A stretch of 64,000 nt of DNA from Rhodospirillales bacterium (GTDB lineage: Bacteria; Pseudomonadota; Alphaproteobacteria; Reyranellales; Reyranellaceae). The DNA is taken from the NCBI GenBank assembly GCA_016699855.1, contig CP064988.1, forward strand, positions 5,174,501 to 5,238,500, in the 5' to 3' direction. The position numbers were made by a program, and so were the translations under genes. The first letter of the stretch is position 1. Each line of letters opens with the position of its first letter. The notes under the pieces are model-generated. The model saw only the letters and a program-made list of their open reading frames with translations. It searched no databases and was not told the DNA's origin. This document shows positions 43,423-52,803 of the stretch, piece after piece.

Positions 43423-45342
43423 CTATTGCTGCTCGGGCCGGAACAGCGCCGCGAACGCCGCCGTGTCGCGGGTGATGCCGTAGCGACGCTCCAGCGAGGC
43501 GACGTACTGCGCCGCCAGATCGTTCGACATCGCCGAGTCGAGGTCCTTGCCGAGCTTCTCCAGGTCGGCGGCCGCCGTCGCGGGGTCGGCGGCGACGATC
43601 TCCTTGAGGCGCACCACGGCGGCGCCGCTGTCGGTCGCGACGCTCGCCGTCTTGCCGGGCGTCAACTGGAACAGCGCGCCGACCAGCGCGTCGGTCAGCC
43701 CCGCCGGGCCGTCGTTCTCGGCCCGCGTGATCGGCTTGGCGGTCTTCACCTCCAGCTTCGCGGCGGCGGCCAGCGACGCCAGCTCGGCGACGGCGCCGAC
43801 GCGGTCCGCGATCTCCTTGGCGCGGGCCACCGCCAGACGGCGGCGCTCGGCCAGGGTCCACGCCGTCTTGACCTTGTCCTTGACCTCGTCGAACGGCGGC
43901 GTGCGGGCCGGCGCCACCTTGTCGGCGCGCACGACGTAGAACACGCCGGCCTTGGTCTCGCCCAGCGCCCCGGTCTCGCCCTCCTTGAGGCGGAACGCGG
44001 CCTGCAGCATGTCCTGCGTCCACGGCCCGGCCAGCCGCGCCATCCCGTCGGGACCGGCGCCGGCGGCGTCGACATCGGCCACCGTCCGGATCGTCGCGTT
44101 GACCGTCTGGGCGGCGTCCTCGAGCTTATCGAGACGGCCCAGCGCCTTCTCGAAGGCGCGCGCCTGCTTGTCGAGCAGGTCGGGGGCCGCCTGGGCGCGG
44201 AACTCCGCCTCCAGCTTGGCGCGCGCGGCGGCGAAGTCCGGCGCCTCGCCGGCGTCGATGCGGTTGACCCGGGGCACGTGCCAGCCGAACGGCGTCTTGA
44301 CCGGGGCGATGGCGGCGCCGGGTTTGTCGGAGGCGAAAACGGCCTCGGCGATCTCCGGCGGCAGCTCGCGCTTCTCGACCACGCCCAGCTTGATCACCGC
44401 CTTGCCGGCGATCTCCTTGGCGGCGTCGTCGAGCGATTTGCCGCCCGCCACGGCGTCGGCGATCTTGCGCGCGGTGGCCTCGTCGTCGACCAGCACCTGG
44501 TCGACGTCGCGCTTCTCCGGCCGGCCGAACTCGTTCTTGCGGTCCTCGAACACGCGCTTGAGCTCGTCCTCGGACACGCCGACCTGGGCGGTGAAATCGT
44601 CGGCCGACATCACGACGAAGGACAGCGAGCGCCGCTCCGGCAGCTCGAAGCGCCGCGGGTTCGCGTCGTACAGCGTCTTGAGCTGGGCGTCGGTCGGCTC
44701 CGGCACGTCGGTGATCTTGGCGGCGTCGATCGACACGACCTCGGCGATCCGCTTCTCGTTGCGGAAGCGGAACATCGCGTCGCGCACCACGGCGGGCGCG
44801 CGGGCGCCGGCCGCCGTGGCGCCGAGAAGCTGCTCCAGCGCGATCTGGCGGCGCATGTCTGCCACGAACCGCGCCTCGGTGGTGCCGGTCTGGCGCAGCG
44901 CGTTCATGAACACGTCGCGGCTGAACTTGCCGTCGACGCCGGCGAAGGCGCGGGTGTCGGTGATCGCCTGCCGCACCTGCTGGTCGGACACCACGACGCC
45001 GTGGTCCTGGATGGCGCGGTCCAGCAGCAGGCGCTGCTCGATGGTGCGCAGCGTGCGGCTGGGCACGCCCATCCGCACGGCCTGGTCGGCGGTGATCTGG
45101 CCGCCGAAGCGCTCCAGGTCGCGGTTGAACTGGTCGCGCACCTCGCGGCCCTTGATCACCGTGCCGCCGAACTCCAGCGGCCCCAGCCGCCAGCCGCCGA
45201 CCCGCGCCACCACGGGGTCGCGCCCGGCCGCCTGCAGCGCGCCGCCGACGCCGGCGATGTCGCCCAGCACGAAGGCCACCAGGATGATGCCGAGCACCAG
45301 CGCGAGGACGATCGAGGCCGCGATCTTGCGGAAACTGTTCAT
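43423..45342 (-). CDS. ppiD: Peptidyl-prolyl isomerase/chaperone PpiD (SurA-like)
   Basis: A 639-residue inner-membrane-anchored periplasmic chaperone. One N-terminal TM helix (about residues 12-35, IVLALVLGIILVAFVLGDIA) is followed by a SurA-N-type helical part (GREVRDQFNRDLERFGGQIT, TRAFAGVDGKFSRDVFMNAL). A parvulin domain at about 245-370 has KLGVVEKRELPPEIAEAVFA and FGWHVPRVNRID. The C-terminal helices complete it. It helps fold outer-membrane and secreted proteins. ATG 45342 (MNSFRKIAAS) is the natural start. Confidence 0.93.
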   Translation of the reverse strand: MNSFRKIAASIVLALVLGIILVAFVLGDIAGVGGALQAAGRDPVVARVGGWRLGPLEFGGTVIKGREVRDQFNRDLERFGGQITADQAVRMGVPSRTLRTIEQRLLLDRAIQDHGVVVSDQQVRQAITDTRAFAGVDGKFSRDVFMNALRQTGTTEARFVADMRRQIALEQLLGATAAGARAPAVVRDAMFRFRNEKRIAEVVSIDAAKITDVPEPTDAQLKTLYDANPRRFELPERRSLSFVVMSADDFTAQVGVSEDELKRVFEDRKNEFGRPEKRDVDQVLVDDEATARKIADAVAGGKSLDDAAKEIAGKAVIKLGVVEKRELPPEIAEAVFASDKPGAAIAPVKTPFGWHVPRVNRIDAGEAPDFAAARAKLEAEFRAQAAPDLLDKQARAFEKALGRLDKLEDAAQTVNATIRTVADVDAAGAGPDGMARLAGPWTQDMLQAAFRLKEGETGALGETKAGVFYVVRADKVAPARTPPFDEVKDKVKTAWTLAERRRLAVARAKEIADRVGAVAELASLAAAAKLEVKTAKPITRAENDGPAGLTDALVGALFQLTPGKTASVATDSGAAVVRLKEIVAADPATAAADLEKLGKDLDSAMSNDLAAQYVASLERRYGITRDTAAFAALFRPEQQ

Positions 45343-45705
45343 GACGAATCCGGTCGGCGGCGCCACCGGAAGGGCGGCGCGCGGGGAGGGCGATAGCTAC
45401 CACCGCCCGCCCGTCCCCGGCAACGCCGCAAACCGCGCGATTCCAGCGGGTTCGGGGGGTGCCGGCGGGTTCGGACGGGGAGGTGGACGAGACCTGTCCC
45501 AGGCCTCCGCCCCGGTCGGGGGCGCTCCGATGGCGCCGTCGCGTCCCCGCCGCGGCGTATGGCGCCTGTCCGTCGGGCGGCGGCCGCCGTCGGCGCCGGG
45601 ACGCCCCGGGGAACCCCGCGAACGGCGGCGCGGGACGGGGCTCCGGTATGGTATGATGGCTTGACGCCACGCTCGACCCGTTCCCCGCACGAGGGAGTAC
45701 TGGAA
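45343..45705. other. Divergent intergenic region, no gene seen
   Basis: A very GC-rich gap between divergent ppiD and the next unknown gene. The open frames across it look like GC artefacts. A TATGAT at 45652-45657 could be a -10 element for the plus-strand gene, but there is no convincing -35. GAGGGAGTACTGGA just before 45706 is the ribosome site. Confidence 0.5.
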
Positions 45706-46644
45706 ATGGGCAGTCCCCGGGACCTGAAGGAGCTGCTCGAGGAGATCGTGGCCGAGACGATCATCTACGATCAGGCGCATTCGTTCCTTCAATGCGCGAC
45801 GCAATGCGTCCGCGAATATCAGGAGATCATCGTCCAGCAGGAGGCGGCGTGGACGAAGCGGAACATCGCCCAGGCGTGGATCGACGTGGGCGCGCTGGCG
45901 ATCTCGCTCGTGCTGACCTGCGGAGGGGCGATGGTGGCGCAGGGGGTTCTGCGCGGCCAGGGCCTCTACGCGCGGTTCGCGTTGACGTCCTTGCAGAGGG
46001 CCCAGTCCGCCGCCCGGTCGACGCGCGCGGTGCGGACGGCGCAGATCGCGTTGAACAACCCGGCGATCCAGGTCGGCAAGCAACTCGCGGTCCCGCAGTT
46101 CATCATCCGGTCGATCCAGGAGCTTCCCGTCCGCCTCGCGATCTCCATTCCCCGGACCGCCGCGGCCACGGTGCTGTTCGGCCCGCTGGTGGCCGCCAGC
46201 GCCTACGAGCAGGGCGACCCCAACTTCGTGATCGCGGGAATCGTCGGAAAACTCGGCGCGTTGCGACGGCCGATCCAGCACGCTGCCGCCATCCGCGACA
46301 CCGTGCCGGAGGTCGTCGTCTCCGAGGAGGCCATCCGGCGCAAGTACGACAACGCCCTCAAAGCCATGGGCGCCGAACTGTCGGCGCTGGTCACGCTCGC
46401 CGAGCCGGATCGCGCCCGCTTCATCGCCGCGCTCGACCATTCGGTGCTGACGGCGATCGACAAGGATCCGCGGCTTTCCGAGCTGGCAGACGAGCAGCAA
46501 TTGTACCTGCGCTCCAAAGCGCTTCTCGACCGGTGGTTCAGCCACATGCAGGACGCCGAGAAACTCGAAGGCCAGCAGCGTCAGAAGATCACCGCGCTCG
46601 GGCAGCGGGTGGTGGCGGTGAGCGGCGCGGCGCAAGCACGGTAG
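45706..46644 (+). CDS. Unknown protein with central hydrophobic segments
   Basis: A 312-residue protein I do not recognise. The N-terminal 60 residues are acidic and helical (DLKELLEEIVAETIIYDQAH). Residues 62-85 (VGALAISLVLTCGGAMVAQG) and about 148-165 are hydrophobic and may enter a membrane. The C-terminal half is a charged helical region (ALKAMGAELSALVTLAEPDR; LLDRWFSHMQDAEKLEGQQR). No signal peptide. The layout could suit a pore-forming or membrane-remodelling protein, but that is a guess. Stand-alone gene. Confidence 0.7.
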   Translation: MGSPRDLKELLEEIVAETIIYDQAHSFLQCATQCVREYQEIIVQQEAAWTKRNIAQAWIDVGALAISLVLTCGGAMVAQGVLRGQGLYARFALTSLQRAQSAARSTRAVRTAQIALNNPAIQVGKQLAVPQFIIRSIQELPVRLAISIPRTAAATVLFGPLVAASAYEQGDPNFVIAGIVGKLGALRRPIQHAAAIRDTVPEVVVSEEAIRRKYDNALKAMGAELSALVTLAEPDRARFIAALDHSVLTAIDKDPRLSELADEQQLYLRSKALLDRWFSHMQDAEKLEGQQRQKITALGQRVVAVSGAAQAR

Positions 46645-46737
46645 GCCGCGTCTCGCGGGCGCTGGCGACCCGGCGCGTTTGCCCATCCGCGCGGCGGGCG
46701 CCATCATAGGGCGCCTCACCCCAACAAGGACCCGCAC

Positions 46738-48468
46738 ATGACCGACGTCACCGCGCAGGACAGCAGCGCCTTCTGGAAGAAATCGCGGGTCGAGCTGCGG
46801 GCGGCGGGGTTCGAGCCGGACGGGCCGGCCAAGACCGGCGCCGTGGTCACGATCGCCGCCGCCCACACCAACGCCCACCGCTGCAACAACCGCGTGCGGA
46901 CCATCTCCGACCTGCTGATCGAGCTGCTCAAGGAGCGGGGCGGGCAGGGGCTGGTGGTCGGCGCGCCGGCGGTGTCGGACGCGCTGACCCAGGGCACGCC
47001 CACGGCCGGCTACAGCCTGGTGTCGCGCGACGTCGTGGCGGACTGCTTCGAGATCGGCCACCACGCCCACCACGGCGACGCGATGATCGTGATCTCCGGC
47101 TGCGACAAGACCGGCGCCGCGGCGCTGATGCCGCTGGCGCGGACCAACGCCTTCGGTCTCGTGCTCTATCCCGGCACCAGCTCGCCGGGCCAGGTGTCGT
47201 TCGCGCCCTACGCGGCCAAGGGCGGCAACCTCACGATCATGGACTACGCCGAGGGCCGCGCGGCGCACGAATCCGGCCGGCTGTCGGCCGAGCAGCTCGT
47301 CGAGCTCGAGCGCAACGTGATGCCGGGCAGCGGCACCTGCGGCGCCATGTTCACGGCCAACACGATGAGCACCATCGCAGAGGCCATCGGCATGATGCTG
47401 CCGCGCGGCGCCTCGCATCCCGCCGACTACGACGCCGCCAGCGACATCCACGCCGACGTCCGCGCCCAGGCGCGCGCCACGGTCGACGCGCTCTACCGCC
47501 TGATGGAGGCCGGCATCCGGCCGCGCGACATCATGACGGAGCGCGCCTTCGAGAACGCGATCACCACGGTCTACGCCATGGGCGGCTCGACCAACATGTA
47601 CCTGCATCTGATGGCCATCGCGCGCGAGGCCGGCGTGCCGCTCACCGTCGAGCGCATCCAGGCGATCGGCGAGCGCGTGCCGCTGATCGGCAACCTCCAG
47701 CCGCACGGGCCGTTCGCCATGACCAGCCTGCACGCCATCGGCGGCGTGCCGGTGGTGATGAAGGAGCTGCTGCGCGCCGGTCTGCTGCATGGCGACGTCA
47801 TGACGGTCAGCGGCCGGACGCTGGCCGAGAACCTCGCCGACGTGCCGACGCTCGACCGGCTGCCGGCGCAGGACGTCGTGCGTCCCGTGGACCGGCCGAC
47901 GGCGCCGGCCAACAACCACATCAGCGTGCTCAAGGGCAATCTCGCGCCGGAGAGCTGCGTGCTGAAGCTGTCCGGCAAGACCTTGGAGAAGGGCGAGTTC
48001 CGCGGGCCCGCGCGGGTGTTCGAGTCCGAGGCCGAGACGATGGCGGCGATCCGCGCCGGCAAGGTCGTGAAGGGCGACGTCGTCGTGGTCCGCAACGTCG
48101 GCCCGGTCGGCGGGCCGGGCATGCCGGAGATGGTGATGCTCACGATCCAGCTCCAGGGCCGGGGGCTGGGCGAGGACGTGGCGTTGATCACCGACGGCCG
48201 TTTCTCCGGCGTATCGCACGGCATCCTGATCGGGCACATCTCGCCGGAGGCGGCGCGCGGCGGACCGATCGCCGCCGTGCGCGACGGCGACACCATCGTC
48301 ATCGACCCCGGCGCCCGCACGCTCACCCTCGAGGTGCCGGCGGCCGAGATCGCCAAGCGCATGGAGTCATGGCGCGCGCCGGAGAGCGCCGGCCGCGTGC
48401 GGCCCGGCTCCGTGCGCGACAAATACATCCGCCTCGTGTCCTCGGCGCACTATGGCTGCGTGCTGTGA
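46738..48468 (+). CDS. IlvD/Edd-family dehydratase (divergent dihydroxyacid dehydratase)
   Basis: A 576-residue iron-sulfur dehydratase. Likely cluster cysteines lie in AAHTNAHRCNNRV, VISGCDKTGAAALM and MPGSGTCGAMFTANTMSTIA. The C-terminal barrel motifs VVVVRNVGPVGGPGMPEMVM and DGRFSGVSHGILIGHISPEA are intact. The usual SDGIxMG stretch is replaced by VSDALTQGTPTAGYSLVSRD, so this is a diverged branch. It may act on valine/isoleucine precursors or on sugar acids. The context gives no help. Confidence 0.88.
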   Translation: MTDVTAQDSSAFWKKSRVELRAAGFEPDGPAKTGAVVTIAAAHTNAHRCNNRVRTISDLLIELLKERGGQGLVVGAPAVSDALTQGTPTAGYSLVSRDVVADCFEIGHHAHHGDAMIVISGCDKTGAAALMPLARTNAFGLVLYPGTSSPGQVSFAPYAAKGGNLTIMDYAEGRAAHESGRLSAEQLVELERNVMPGSGTCGAMFTANTMSTIAEAIGMMLPRGASHPADYDAASDIHADVRAQARATVDALYRLMEAGIRPRDIMTERAFENAITTVYAMGGSTNMYLHLMAIAREAGVPLTVERIQAIGERVPLIGNLQPHGPFAMTSLHAIGGVPVVMKELLRAGLLHGDVMTVSGRTLAENLADVPTLDRLPAQDVVRPVDRPTAPANNHISVLKGNLAPESCVLKLSGKTLEKGEFRGPARVFESEAETMAAIRAGKVVKGDVVVVRNVGPVGGPGMPEMVMLTIQLQGRGLGEDVALITDGRFSGVSHGILIGHISPEAARGGPIAAVRDGDTIVIDPGARTLTLEVPAAEIAKRMESWRAPESAGRVRPGSVRDKYIRLVSSAHYGCVL

Positions 48469-48652
48469 CTTCCGCGCCATTGTTGTCGAGCGGCGCGTTC
48501 GGCTGTGACCGCCGGCCGGCGGCGCGGGTTCCCGCATTCCGACCGCGCCGCGGATCGATTTGGTGGCGGGCGGGCGAATAACATGGCGCCGTGGTCGCGC
48601 ATCCCATAGGGCTGGTCGGCCGCGATCATGCGGCGACAGGGAAAATGACGAA

Positions 48653-48922
48653 ATGAACAACAAAAACCACGCCGGCATGGCCGCCCGAGCGGCCATCGGC
48701 GGGCTCTGCGCCGTGTGCCTCACGCTCGCGTTCGCGGCGGTGGCCTGGAACAAGCCCGCGAGCGCCAACGCGTTCGCCCAGCAGGCGACCGGCTACGACT
48801 GCGCCGTCTGCCACGTCAACGTGAGCGCCAACGTCACCCGGGCCGGCCTCACGCCGTTCGGCACGCAGTGGCAGGACAACAGCTGCCCGACCAAGTCCGG
48901 AAACCTGTGCGCGCCGAAATAG
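48653..48922 (+). CDS. Small exported protein with one c-type haem motif
   Basis: An 89-residue protein. A signal peptide (about 1-40, with GGLCAVCLTLAFAAVAW) ends near ASANAFA. The mature part contains CAVCH (residues 57-61), a complete CxxCH haem-attachment site, and then two further cysteines in DNSCPTKSGNLCAPK. A Met ligand is not visible in the mature part, so haem coordination is unclear. It could be a diffusible electron carrier or a fragment of one. Upstream ACAGGGAAAATGACGA is a weak ribosome site. Confidence 0.7.
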   Translation: MNNKNHAGMAARAAIGGLCAVCLTLAFAAVAWNKPASANAFAQQATGYDCAVCHVNVSANVTRAGLTPFGTQWQDNSCPTKSGNLCAPK

Positions 48923-49160
48923 CGCGCGCGCGCCTTGAGATACTGAAGCCGCGCCGCCGGGCTGCCGTCGACGGAGTCAAATCCGCCGGCGGCGCCCTAC
49001 GCCGGTTCGGACGGCGCGCCACTCACTACCTCGAGCGTAATTGATCGCCGCCGCCGACGCCGGGATAGTGGTGGCGTGACACGAGGCTGCGGGGCAGGAC
49101 GATGGACGTCGAATCAGCTGGACCTTCCGCGCCACCGCGCATCGGGCCCCTCCCGGCCGG

Positions 49161-50558
49161 ATGCGTCCGATGACCGATGCTCCTCGCCCCTGGCAGGCGC
49201 GGCTGCCGCTGTACTACGGCTGGATCATCGTCGCCGTCGCCTTCGTCACCATGGCGGTCGCGGTCAGCGCGCGCACGGCGTTCTCGCTGCTGCTGCCGCC
49301 GCTGATCGGCGAGTTCGGCTGGGACCGCGGCCTGGCCGCCGGCGCGTTCTCGTTCGGCTTCCTCGTCTCGGCGTTGATCAGCCCGCTGGTCGGCCGGTTC
49401 ATGGACACGCACGGGCCCCGGCTCGTGATCGAGGCCGGCGTCGTGCTGCTGTCGGCCGGGCTGCTGCTGGCGGCGTGGATCGAGACGCCGTGGCATCTCT
49501 ACGCCACCCTGGGCGTGCTGGTCGGCGGCGGCGCCAACCTGATGACCTTCACCGCGCAGTCGCTCTACCTGCCGCTGTGGTTCACGCGCCGCCGCGGGCT
49601 GGCGATCAGCCTCGCCTTCTCCGGCGTCGGCTTCGGCGCGATCGCGCTGCTGCCGTGGCTGCAGTCCATCATCGTGCGCGACGGCTGGCGCGACTCGTGC
49701 TGGGTCATGGGCCTGCTGGTGCTGTGCGCGCTGGGTCCGCTGAACCTGCTGGTGCGCCGCCGGCCGCAGGATCTCGGCCTGCTGCCGGACGGCGACTCGA
49801 CGGCCACCGCCGCGGCGGCGGCGCGCGGTCCGTCGAACGTCGTCGACCCCGCCTGGGCCGCGATCGAATGGACCCTGCCGCGGGCGCTGCGCACGGCGCG
49901 GCTGTGGTGGATATCGCTGGCGTTCTTCTGCCTCACCTTCGTCTGGTACGTGGTGCAGGTGCACCAGACGAAATACCTCGTCGAGACCGGATTCACGCCG
50001 ATCCTCGCGGCGTGGTCGCTGGGCATCGTCAGCGTCGTGGCCATCCCCGGCCAGATCGGACTCGGCGCGCTGTCCGACCGCATCGGCCGCGAATGGGTCT
50101 GGGGCATCTCCTGCGCCGGCTTCGCGGTCTGCTACATCGCGCTGATCGCGCTGGAGTCCGGCCCGTCATTGCCGCTGCTCTACGTGATGGTGGTGGCGCA
50201 GGGCTTCCTCGGCTACGCCGCGACCTCGGTGATGGGCCCGATCGTGGCGGAGATCTTCGAGGGGCCGCGCTACGGCGCGATCTTCGGCGCCATCACCGTT
50301 TCGCTGATCGGTGGCGGCGCGGCAGGCCCGTGGGTCGCCGGCGCCGCGCACGACGCCACCGGCACCTACCGCCACGCCTTCCTGCTGGCGATCGCGCTCT
50401 GCGCGCCGTGTCGGCCGCCGCCATCTGGATCGCCGCCCCGCGCAAGGTGCGGGTCGTACCGGGGCGGATGCGCAAGGGCTGAGGCGCCGTCCGGGCGCGT
50501 GACACGCGCCGGTGGCGTGTCGACGCCGCGGCGCGTAGGATCGCGGGGTGTTGCGTAG
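49161..50558 (+). CDS. MFS transporter with frameshifted C-terminus
   Basis: The open frame codes 465 residues, about twelve TM helices, starting PLYYGWIIVAVAFVTMAVAV. The last helix is cut short after HAFLLAIALCAP, and the frame then reads an Arg/Pro-rich tail. In the overlapping frame the natural ending resumes at once (AVSAAAIWIAAPRKVRVVPG) and stops at 50482. One missing base near 50405 would account for this. It is either a real mutation or a sequencing error. An alternative ATG lies at 49170. The protein is otherwise like oxalate/formate- or monocarboxylate-type carriers. Confidence 0.83.
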   Translation: MRPMTDAPRPWQARLPLYYGWIIVAVAFVTMAVAVSARTAFSLLLPPLIGEFGWDRGLAAGAFSFGFLVSALISPLVGRFMDTHGPRLVIEAGVVLLSAGLLLAAWIETPWHLYATLGVLVGGGANLMTFTAQSLYLPLWFTRRRGLAISLAFSGVGFGAIALLPWLQSIIVRDGWRDSCWVMGLLVLCALGPLNLLVRRRPQDLGLLPDGDSTATAAAAARGPSNVVDPAWAAIEWTLPRALRTARLWWISLAFFCLTFVWYVVQVHQTKYLVETGFTPILAAWSLGIVSVVAIPGQIGLGALSDRIGREWVWGISCAGFAVCYIALIALESGPSLPLLYVMVVAQGFLGYAATSVMGPIVAEIFEGPRYGAIFGAITVSLIGGGAAGPWVAGAAHDATGTYRHAFLLAIALCAPCRPPPSGSPPRARCGSYRGGCARAEAPSGRVTRAGGVSTPRRVGSRGVA

Positions 50559-50587
50559 TCCGGGACCCACCGCCGGAGCGTCGACCG

Positions 50588-50917
50588 ATGCGCGCCGATC
50601 ACGTCGTACGAACTCTCGCCGCCGCCGCGTTCGCGGCTCTGCTCGCCGCGCCGGCCGCCGCCCAGGCGCCGCCGCCGATCGGCCACTGGCGCAGCGGCAC
50701 CAGCGCCTCGCAGCTCATCGTCTACCCCAACGGCGCCTGCGCCTTCCTGGGCGGCCGGCCGGTGCAGGGAAGCTGTAGCTGGAACCCGTCGAGCCGGGGC
50801 GGGATCCTGACGCTCGTGTATCCGATGCCGCTCGAGCCGGGGCGGATCTACTTCAACGTCGTCTGGGTTAACCAGCGCGCGATCACCGTGTTCGGCGAGC
50901 CGTTTTACTTGCAGTAG
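50588..50917 (+). CDS. Small exported protein, unknown
   Basis: A 109-residue protein with a clean signal peptide (TLAAAAFAALLAAPAAAQAP; cleavage probably after AAAQA). The mature part is about 85 residues, rich in Gly, Pro and aromatic residues, with two cysteines (NGACAFLGG and GSCSWNP) that could form a disulfide. It looks like a small beta-sheet domain that compares strand pairs, but no family is recognised. Monocistronic. Confidence 0.72.
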   Translation: MRADHVVRTLAAAAFAALLAAPAAAQAPPPIGHWRSGTSASQLIVYPNGACAFLGGRPVQGSCSWNPSSRGGILTLVYPMPLEPGRIYFNVVWVNQRAITVFGEPFYLQ

Positions 50918-50991
50918 ACATGCCAATTGCCGGCGCGCCCGGGTCGCGGTACGCTTCCAGCCGACGATCCAGCGGTCAGGTCGGGGGCCAG

Positions 50992-52713
50992 ATGCCGGCA
51001 TCATCCTATCGCGTCGCGTTAGCGTGGTTCGTGGGTTTGTGGGTCGCGCTCGCCGCGGTGACGCCGCTCAGCGCGCAGCAGATCAACGTCAGGGTCACGA
51101 ATGCCGACGGCTCGCCGGCGGTCGGGCTCAAGGTCGGGGTAACCAACGACGTGAACGAGGAGACGCTGTCCGGCGGCTCGCGGGCCGTCACGGACGCCGA
51201 CGGACGCGCCATCATCCTCCTGACGGAGCCCGGCCGGTACTCGATCAACGTCCAGAGCAACACCGGCAGGGGATTTCGCTACAATTTTCGGTCCGTGACG
51301 CTCACGGTAGGCGGCTCGGTGTCGGTGGAGTTCAATACCGCGCACGCGTTCAACGTGAATGACCAATGGCGGACCGATATCGGAAGCGAGCAGGTGGCGG
51401 CCGCCAACGCGGCGGCCGACGCCTGCGACCGAGCCGCGTACGACGCCGCGGTCGGCGAGCTGGCGACGCTCGAAGCGTCGCTCCAGCAGAAGCTGCACCT
51501 GGCGCAGCGCCGGTTCGACGCCTACCGCGCCGCGAACGGTCTCCAAGGCATCTCGACGGAGCGCGAGTTCCGGCAGATGCAACGCACCATCGAGAGGATC
51601 GCCGCCTCTCCGGTCGCCAACGAGGAGGCGCGCAAGCGCGTCGAGGAGATGGCCCGGCTCAAAAAGGGGTTCGATGACGGGCTGCAAGCGGTCGAAAAAA
51701 GCCGCGAGCGACTCGCGCCGCTAGCCCGCGCCCGCGCGCAGATCAAGGAGCTGAAGACCTCCTGCGGCCCGGGTCTCGGCACGACGGAGTTCTACGCCGG
51801 CTTCGGGGCGGGTCCATCGCACCTCCAGCGGGCCGGCGGCTCGTTCTTCCGCACCGAGGCCGGCGGCGTCGCGCTCGCGATCCCGGCGCTGCGCTTCGCC
51901 AACGACCGCACCGTGCTCAACATCGAGGGCGCGCTGGGCGCGCGCTTCCAGGCGCCGGTGCTCGGCGCCACGCGCGAGGTCACGGTCGAGCTGCGCGGCT
52001 GGCACATGGACAGCCGGGGCGACGCCGGCCTGGCGCTGTTCACGCCGCCGGGCGGGGCGACGACCGGGCTGTTCTCGCCGACCGCGCCGTTCGCGCCGTT
52101 CGGCGGCTACTTCACCGGTTCGCCGCTGAGCGACATCCGCTACCGCTCGACCTTCCAGGAGTTCGGCGGCACGCTGACGGCGGCCGTGGCGTTCAACGCC
52201 GGCGGCGTGACGATCGCGCCGTTCGCGGGCGTGCGGCTGGCGCGCACCACGGTCGACGACAAGCTGTCGATGGGCATCGGCAATCCGGCGTTCACCACGT
52301 TCGAGCAGCGCTCCGACATCGGCGGCACGGCGTTCGGGCCGCTGGTCGGGGCCAGCGTGCGGGGCGACATCGGCGGCGGGTTCTACGGCTTCGGCGCGGC
52401 GTCGGCGGGGCTGAGCTTCGCGCGCGCGCGGGGCCACTGGCAGACCTTCGTGCCGGCGGTCGATCCCGAGGCGCGGGTGGGGAAGTTGTCGGGCAACAAG
52501 ACGGCCTACCAGCTCGACGCCACGGCGGGCGTGGGCTTCAGGCTCACCGGCCTGGCGATCGAGCTGGCGGCGCGGGTGAGCCACGGCAACGGCAGCCCGC
52601 ATCTGGCGTTCGAGACGCCGGAGGGCACGGCCGACGGCACCGGCGGCGCCCGCATCGGCTTCGCCCGCCAGACCACGCTCGGCGTCACCGCGCGCGGCGT
52701 GGTGGTGTTCTGA
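50992..52713 (+). CDS. Large exported protein: Ig-like domain, coiled coil, putative beta-barrel
   Basis: A 573-residue protein. The signal peptide spans about residues 1-30 (FVGLWVALAAVTPLSAQQ). Residues 31-115 look like a carboxypeptidase-regulatory or Ig-like fold (VTNADGSPAVGLKVGVTND, AVTDADGRAIILLTEPGRYS). Residues 125-260 are charged and helical, probably a coiled coil. From about 265 the sequence changes to alternating polar/aromatic strands with many Gly and ends TLGVTARGVVVF with a terminal Phe, as in outer-membrane barrels. ATG 50992 preferred over 50920. Confidence 0.78.
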   Translation: MPASSYRVALAWFVGLWVALAAVTPLSAQQINVRVTNADGSPAVGLKVGVTNDVNEETLSGGSRAVTDADGRAIILLTEPGRYSINVQSNTGRGFRYNFRSVTLTVGGSVSVEFNTAHAFNVNDQWRTDIGSEQVAAANAAADACDRAAYDAAVGELATLEASLQQKLHLAQRRFDAYRAANGLQGISTEREFRQMQRTIERIAASPVANEEARKRVEEMARLKKGFDDGLQAVEKSRERLAPLARARAQIKELKTSCGPGLGTTEFYAGFGAGPSHLQRAGGSFFRTEAGGVALAIPALRFANDRTVLNIEGALGARFQAPVLGATREVTVELRGWHMDSRGDAGLALFTPPGGATTGLFSPTAPFAPFGGYFTGSPLSDIRYRSTFQEFGGTLTAAVAFNAGGVTIAPFAGVRLARTTVDDKLSMGIGNPAFTTFEQRSDIGGTAFGPLVGASVRGDIGGGFYGFGAASAGLSFARARGHWQTFVPAVDPEARVGKLSGNKTAYQLDATAGVGFRLTGLAIELAARVSHGNGSPHLAFETPEGTADGTGGARIGFARQTTLGVTARGVVVF

Positions 52714-52803
52714 CGGCGGGGCGGTGGCGTGATCGTATGACGACGCACGGGAGGGCGCACGCCAAGGTCCCGCTCTCGAATTTCCAGCACGCCGCTTGAT
52801 CCC

